A DNA stretch of 64,000 bases. Source: Brumimicrobium ulvae. Lineage in GTDB: Bacteria > Bacteroidota > Bacteroidia > Flavobacteriales_D > Crocinitomicaceae. The stretch is from positions 62,001 to 126,000 of the forward strand of contig NZ_CANNGT010000012.1 in assembly GCF_947504225.1 (NCBI RefSeq), in the 5' to 3' direction. Made by a program: the position numbers and the translations under genes. How positions within the stretch are numbered: position 1 is the first letter of the stretch; every line of letters begins with the position of its first letter. This document shows positions 61,732 to 64,000 of the stretch, in pieces. The notes beneath the pieces were generated by a model. The model worked only from the letters and a program-made list of their open reading frames with translations. It was not told the DNA's origin and searched no databases.

Positions 61732-61778
61732 ACATTAATATATTCGAGTCATTTACGTTTAATTTTTAAGATCCAAAA

Positions 61779-62522
61779 CTAAATTGGTAACCTCAGCTCC
61801 CTTCGACTTTCTTGGTGACATAGTATTTTGGTGGTTTTCGATTCCAGAATCAGTTCGCTTCCTGATATTTCAATACTATACTTCCCATTATATAATGATT
61901 CGAAAGATTCAGATTTAGATAAGATTAATGAATCATTTGCGATACTCCAATTTCCGCTTGTTGATTTAGAGTCGAATCCGGGTAGTTTTATAGCACCACT
62001 TGGTTTGATTTCAATTCTTTCAGAACAATATCCACCACCTGAAATTTGAATAAAACTAATCGTGTTTGGGACATACTCGTTTCCTAAATGTGTTACTCGA
62101 TCAACACACCAGTTTTTTTGAGTAAGTTGTTCTTTTATAGTTGGTAATGATGAGAAATATAGAATTAGCGAGAGAATCAATACGATTAAGGAAACGATTA
62201 TCATCAATCTAACCTCAATTCTCAAGCTGCCAATTGCGGGAAGCTTCCTGGAGTGTTTTTCAAAAAGCTTTAATAATCTTGGTTGATAAGGTAGAGAGTC
62301 AGTTAAATATCCACCATCTTTTAAGATTTCCATGGCTTTAGAAACATCTTTCTCCCTTACTTGGAGCTTTACTCCTCCTATTGCATTTGAATAAAATGGG
62401 TTAGCATCAACAGTATACTCATCTTTCAAAAAACATTCAATACCCTCTGCTTCAAGTCTGGATCTCAAAATTATGATTTCGGTCGAATGAGTGAAGGTTT
62501 TTATGGTTCTGAAGTTTTCCAT
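61779..62522 (-). CDS. cassette 4: DUF2007 protein with membrane helix and lipocalin-like tail
   Basis: A 247-residue protein. Residues 1-72 are a DUF2007 domain (TEIIILRSRLEAEGIECFLKDE, NPFYSNAIGGVKLQVREKDVSKAMEIL). A membrane helix follows (MIIVSLIVLILSLILYFSS) and a beta-rich C-terminus (WCVDRVTHLGNEYVPNTISF, SGNWSIANDSLILSKS) looks lipocalin-like. The DUF2007 part resembles the chromosomal protein encoded at 3288-3707 in the same window. It is the only gene between E4 and E5, whose half-sites match over ten bases (GTTAGTGACA). Confidence 0.8.
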   Translation of the reverse strand: MENFRTIKTFTHSTEIIILRSRLEAEGIECFLKDEYTVDANPFYSNAIGGVKLQVREKDVSKAMEILKDGGYLTDSLPYQPRLLKLFEKHSRKLPAIGSLRIEVRLMIIVSLIVLILSLILYFSSLPTIKEQLTQKNWCVDRVTHLGNEYVPNTISFIQISGGGYCSERIEIKPSGAIKLPGFDSKSTSGNWSIANDSLILSKSESFESLYNGKYSIEISGSELILESKTTKILCHQESRRELRLPI

Positions 62523-62553
62523 ATCGGTTAATTAATTCACGTCCTATGATTGT

Positions 62554-62678
62554 CACTAACGTTTGGGTCTTTGCAGCAGACCGTTTTCAAATGTTTTATC
62601 TAAGATACAAACTTTTCATTTACATGAATGTAAAAATCGAAGGTTTTTACAGGCTGGTCGACAAAGGCTGTGTTAGCA
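62554..62678 (-). repeat. attC-like element E5
   Basis: 125 bp. Minus strand runs from TGCTAAC (R'') to GTTAGTG (R'). CCTTTG near R'' pairs with CAAAGA near R'; the middle is AT-rich and forms a second hairpin (TTTACAT/ATGTAAA). GTTAGTGACA at R' is complementary to the R'' flank of E4. Confidence 0.8.
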
Positions 62679-62683
62679 GAATC

Positions 62684-63505
62684 TTATTTTATTTCTTTTA
62701 CTAAAAAATGATTTATATCTTCTATATAACCTTCTCCATAATACTTACCTGATAGTTTTGCAAAGCCTTCTAAATGATTACCCTCAAATTTCACTAATGT
62801 CCTGTTTTTACTCATATTAATTACTTTCTCGCTATCCTCAGTCGTTGTGAATTCATCTTTAATTCCACTAAATAATAATATAGGTAATTTTAAATTTGAA
62901 ACCATTTCTAAGTAATCATTACTAGACTTAGGAAGAGTGATTTCTTTTCCTTTTAATTTCAAAACTTTATTTTTAATTTCTATTGGATCTAATACAAAAC
63001 CCTCACCGATTAAGAAATCTACTTTTTCAGTTTGTAGTGCAATTGTACTCATAATTGTCCCCATAGAAAAAGAAATTATTCCCAAGTTTTTAAATTGAAG
63101 ATTACTTTTCGCCCAACTTATTACGGATTTTAAATCTGTTGCAAATTCATCATAATAAAGCTGGTCTAGAGCAATTGTAAATGATGAACTGTTCCCAAAA
63201 CCACGATAATCAAATAATAGTACATCATAACCTACTTGACTTAATATACCTGCTTGATTTAACCAGTAGGACATATTCCCTGAATCACCATAACAAAGAA
63301 TTAGGGTTGTTCCATTTTTAATATTTGAATCAGCTTTTATCATCCACGAGTTTAGCTCCGCTTTACCATCAGAAGTTGATATTCTATTGGTTTGATAGAT
63401 TAATCCGAGTGAATCAGGTGTAGAATGATAAGTCGAGTCTGGTTTTATTCCATAACAAACTTGAATTGACCAAGTAAAAAATATTACAATTAGAATTTGT
63501 TTCAT
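62684..63505 (-). CDS. cassette 5: exported alpha/beta hydrolase
   Basis: A 273-residue protein with signal peptide (ILIVIFFTWSIQVCYG). Alpha/beta-hydrolase features: VLLFDYRGFGNSS, nucleophile elbow ISFSMGT (Ser in SFSMG), LLFSGIKDEFTTTEDSE (acid), FEGNHLEGFAKL (His). It resembles the dienelactone-hydrolase/BAAT group; substrate unknown. It lies alone between E5 and E6, whose facing half-sites are TGCTAAC and GTTAGCG, complementary except at the last base. Confidence 0.82.
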   Translation of the reverse strand: MKQILIVIFFTWSIQVCYGIKPDSTYHSTPDSLGLIYQTNRISTSDGKAELNSWMIKADSNIKNGTTLILCYGDSGNMSYWLNQAGILSQVGYDVLLFDYRGFGNSSSFTIALDQLYYDEFATDLKSVISWAKSNLQFKNLGIISFSMGTIMSTIALQTEKVDFLIGEGFVLDPIEIKNKVLKLKGKEITLPKSSNDYLEMVSNLKLPILLFSGIKDEFTTTEDSEKVINMSKNRTLVKFEGNHLEGFAKLSGKYYGEGYIEDINHFLVKEIK

Positions 63506-63525
63506 TTGCTATTGTTTTAAGTTGC

Positions 63526-63660
63526 CGCTAACGTTTTGCCGCCTGGCGCTCGGCCCGACTTTTTAAATTAATTATAGTTTCGAAGTTAAACTTATTTTCT
63601 TTTAAATTTTCCGTTCTTTCGAAGTAAGATTGGAGGGTTGGCGCTAGACGGCTGTTAGAG
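63526..63660 (-). repeat. attC-like element E6
   Basis: 135 bp. Minus strand runs from CTCTAAC (R'') to GTTAGCG (R'). Arms AGCCGTCTAGCGCC and GGCGCTCGGCC-type sequence form a strong imperfect palindrome (GCCG.CT.GCGC). The middle is AT-rich. Confidence 0.82.
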
Positions 63661-63665
63661 GTATT

Positions 63666-64000
63666 TTATTTTAAAACATATCCAATTCCCATTGACATGT
63701 TCAAGCCTTGATAGGAAAACTTTTTTAATTCCATTAATTCCGAATCACTAAATCCTTTTCTTTTCCAATTTTTATTTGAAATATCGTAATCGTAGGCGCA
63801 TCGCATTTGTATAGATATTCTTCCAATGCAAACTCTCGGAATAATGGCAATCATAGGTGCAAAATATGGATTTTTTTGTTTTACAATATCAGTTCCATTT
63901 ATCCACACTCTTCCTGTATTAAAACCAAAACAAGTAATTAGATCGAACTTTTTACTTTTCAATAAATCAATCCCTCCGAGAGTCACACCAAAGTTAAATC
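63666..64000 (-). CDS. cassette 6: barrel-like exported protein, partial (5' end outside window)
   Basis: The minus-strand frame is open to the window edge, so the start lies beyond base 64000; the GTG at 63984-63986 is internal Val in FNFGVTLGGIDLL. The visible 110 residues have alternating strands (FDLITCFGFNTGRVWING, SYQGLNMSMGIGYVLK) as in a small outer-membrane beta-barrel, ending in a strand. No family recognised. Its stop is 6 bp from the R'' box of E6, as in the other cassettes. Confidence 0.65.
   Translation of the reverse strand, partial: FNFGVTLGGIDLLKSKKFDLITCFGFNTGRVWINGTDIVKQKNPYFAPMIAIIPRVCIGRISIQMRCAYDYDISNKNWKRKGFSDSELMELKKFSYQGLNMSMGIGYVLK

Larger units (their letters stand above)
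59341..64000 (-). mobile_element. integron-like gene-cassette array (no integrase in window)
   Basis: Five complete gene units and one partial unit on the minus strand are separated by six imperfect palindromes whose ends read nTAAC and GTTAn (one or two variants at the first base). For each complete unit, the half-site upstream of the gene is complementary to the half-site downstream: GTTATGCTCA (10 bases) for the two-gene unit, GTTAGTGACA (10) for the DUF2007 unit, TTAGCTA (7) for the lipoprotein, TTAGTG (6) for the toxin-antitoxin, GTTAGC (6) for the hydrolase. This pairing between the two ends of a cassette is characteristic of attC-flanked cassettes. Boxes differ from the usual GTTRRRY in their last positions. 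The array continues past the window edge. Confidence 0.82.

Noticed and set aside
59230-64000. Transposon or insertion sequence as source of the repeats
   Set aside because: No transposase, no target-site duplications; the cassette-specific end pairing is not expected of transposons or REP-like repeats.

Overview
The window looks like chromosome from a member of the Bacteroidetes, most likely Flavobacteriales. The evidence is low GC, several secreted proteins with type IX secretion (T9SS) C-terminal signals, TonB-dependent receptors with a carboxypeptidase-regulatory N-domain, promoters of the TTTG-N19-TAnnTTTG kind, almost no Shine-Dalgarno sequences, and familiar neighbourhoods (pdxJ | CBS - nadK - DUF6089; PASTA - T9SS protein - RluD; COX3 - COX4 - SCO - SCO - DUF420). 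No rRNA, tRNA, CRISPR array, transposase or integrase was seen.

Layout. 1-3.0 kb: end of a cytochrome c oxidase operon with its copper-delivery/assembly genes. 3.0-4.35 kb: three small minus-strand genes. 4.6-7.2 kb: a TPP riboswitch in front of a TonB receptor, so a thiamin-uptake receptor. 7.3-10.6 kb: copper island (HMA chaperone, CopA ATPase, AraC-type regulator fused to an HMA domain). 10.6-12.1 kb: two envelope proteins. 12.2-17.4 kb: T9SS-secreted M36 protease and SGNH/PKD protein. 17.5-24 kb: PASTA protein, T9SS protein, RluD-type pseudouridine synthase, OmpA/TPR/propeller protein. 24.2-30.6 kb: hydrolase, pdxJ, CBS, nadK, DUF6089, membrane protein, 3-hydroxyanthranilate dioxygenase, DUF4168. 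31-37.4 kb: T9SS protein, second TonB receptor, DUF457, barrel protein, MFS exporter. 37.4-38.6 kb: an orphan S1-domain gene lying between the MFS gene and a 103-bp broken copy of the MFS 5' end. 38.8-44 kb: DEAD-box helicase, typA, folD. 44.4-59 kb: a secreted C-type-lectin protein, DPP III, a pair of paralogous membrane proteins, PhnA, serine hydrolase, MscS, GNAT-nitrilase fusion, M90 peptidase, TerB-DnaJ protein.

59.3-64.0 kb (end of window) is the most unusual part. It is a row of short minus-strand genes (lipoprotein; two-gene unit; HigBA-like toxin-antitoxin; DUF2007 protein; alpha/beta hydrolase; truncated barrel-like gene) separated by imperfect palindromes of 59-141 bp. Each palindrome has the TAAC...GTTA ends of integron attC sites. 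For each complete gene unit, the half-site just upstream is complementary to the half-site just downstream, and this extends beyond the conserved core (10 consecutive bases in two units). That is the signature of integron gene cassettes. No integrase is visible; by polarity it would lie beyond base 64000, or the array is an integrase-less cluster. The minus-strand order, the worn element at the low-coordinate end and the toxin-antitoxin cassette all fit this reading.
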